NCBI GenBank assembly: GCA_965662575.1
Contig: CBFIHN010000038.1
Coordinates: 1 to 15,884 of the forward strand
Length of the DNA: 15,884 bases
Source: CBFIHN01 sp965662575
GTDB lineage: Bacteria > Pseudomonadota > Gammaproteobacteria > Francisellales > CACEW01
Direction: 5' to 3'
Shown here piece by piece: positions 15,680-15,884 of the stretch (the stretch's first letter is position 1; every line of letters starts with the position of its first letter). The notes below the pieces were generated by a model. It was not told the origin of the DNA and ran no database searches. It saw only the letters and a program-made list of their open reading frames with translations. Position numbers and translations under genes: made by a program.

Positions 15680-15826
15680 ATGGAGCATATTCTAGTGATG
15701 TCACAGATTGATTCAGGTGCACCCAAGATACCAGATCGTGTAATACTGGTATTATTATCAGTGCAAACTAAACACCATAAAAAGGCGATAAAAATTATTT
15801 TAAATGAGCGCAGATTCAACAACTAA
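15680..15826 (+). CDS. Doubtful 48-aa ORF, possibly a gene fragment
   Basis: An ATG at 15680 opens 48 codons ending at TAA 15824-15826, with AAAGGA at 15664-15669 as a possible ribosome site 10 nt upstream. The product starts MEHILVMSQ, has a short hydrophobic run (VILVLLSV), and ends basic (TKHHKKAIKIILNERRFNN). No family is recognised. It is squeezed between the MITE and a likely insertion-sequence end, so it may be the stump of an interrupted gene or chance. Confidence 0.25.
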   Translation: MEHILVMSQIDSGAPKIPDRVILVLLSVQTKHHKKAIKIILNERRFNN

Positions 15827-15842
15827 TCCGCCACCCTGAGTA

Positions 15843-15884
15843 TTAAGCAGCCAACTGTATTTCCATCATTTGTCTCGGTGTTTT
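15843..15884 (-). CDS. Possible C-terminal end of a transposase (partial)
   Basis: On the minus strand an open frame enters from beyond the right edge and ends after 13 residues, KTPRQMMEIQLAA, at TAA (15845-15843). A final TP-containing segment like this is common at the end of integrase-core (DDE) transposases such as IS30, IS481 and IS3 types, and the surroundings hold other mobile DNA. Thirteen residues cannot prove it. Confidence 0.3.
   Translation of the reverse strand, partial: KTPRQMMEIQLAA

Noticed and set aside
15511..15822. 103-codon minus-strand ORF spanning the MITE and its right flank
   Set aside because: It runs through the transposon-like element and both flanks, has no clear ribosome site, and resembles no family. 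It is most likely chance.
1..15884. CRISPR array, rRNA, prophage or a multi-gene defence system
   Set aside because: No regularly spaced repeats, rRNA sequence, phage structural genes or defence gene pairs were seen. The helicase-nuclease fits housekeeping AddA-type recombination better.

Overview
The window looks like chromosome of an AT-rich gammaproteobacterium. The operon order tgt-yajC-secD-secF, the aroQ-accB-accC cluster, the tRNA-Val(GAC) sequence and a CapB/PgsB-type capsule gene fit the Francisella/Piscirickettsia side of the class. Base composition is richer than Francisella. Decayed insertion elements and a eukaryotic-like phosphatase gene make a Piscirickettsia-like intracellular pathogen the best guess, but this is inference and no marker here proves it.

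Layout. Positions 1-47 are the terminus of a small mobile element. An AT-rich gene follows (87-1682) for an endonuclease/exonuclease/phosphatase-fold protein that resembles inositol polyphosphate 5-phosphatases and carries an unrecognised C-terminal region. Next come a YdfG-like short-chain dehydrogenase (1729-2520), a 336-bp gap, and a wrecked poly-gamma-glutamate capsule locus (2857-4061). In that locus the front of capB/pgsB runs out of frame into the back of a PgsW-type gene, as if one deletion had removed the middle. A tRNA-Val gene on the minus strand (4110-4186) separates this accessory-looking part from conserved genes.

From 4276 to 9878 the plus strand carries a SemiSWEET transporter, tgt, a DUF3750-type membrane protein, yajC, secD and secF. 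This is the classical queuosine/Sec accessory operon, with an extra gene between tgt and yajC and no queA in the window. From the right, a minus-strand cluster aroQ-accB-accC-addA-like helicase/nuclease (15433 down to 9875) converges on it. The secF and addA-like genes share a TTAA that supplies both stop codons, so no terminator fits between them.

At the right edge a 141-bp non-coding element (15514-15654) has 21-bp terminal inverted repeats and a perfect 5-bp target duplication, so it is a MITE-like insertion about 80 bp upstream of aroQ. The element end at position 1-47 belongs to the same family in opposite orientation. Beyond it lie a doubtful 48-codon ORF and the last 13 codons of a possible transposase.

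No complete new multi-gene system is visible. The items most worth following up are the 5-phosphatase-like protein, the fused capsule remnants and the MITE family.
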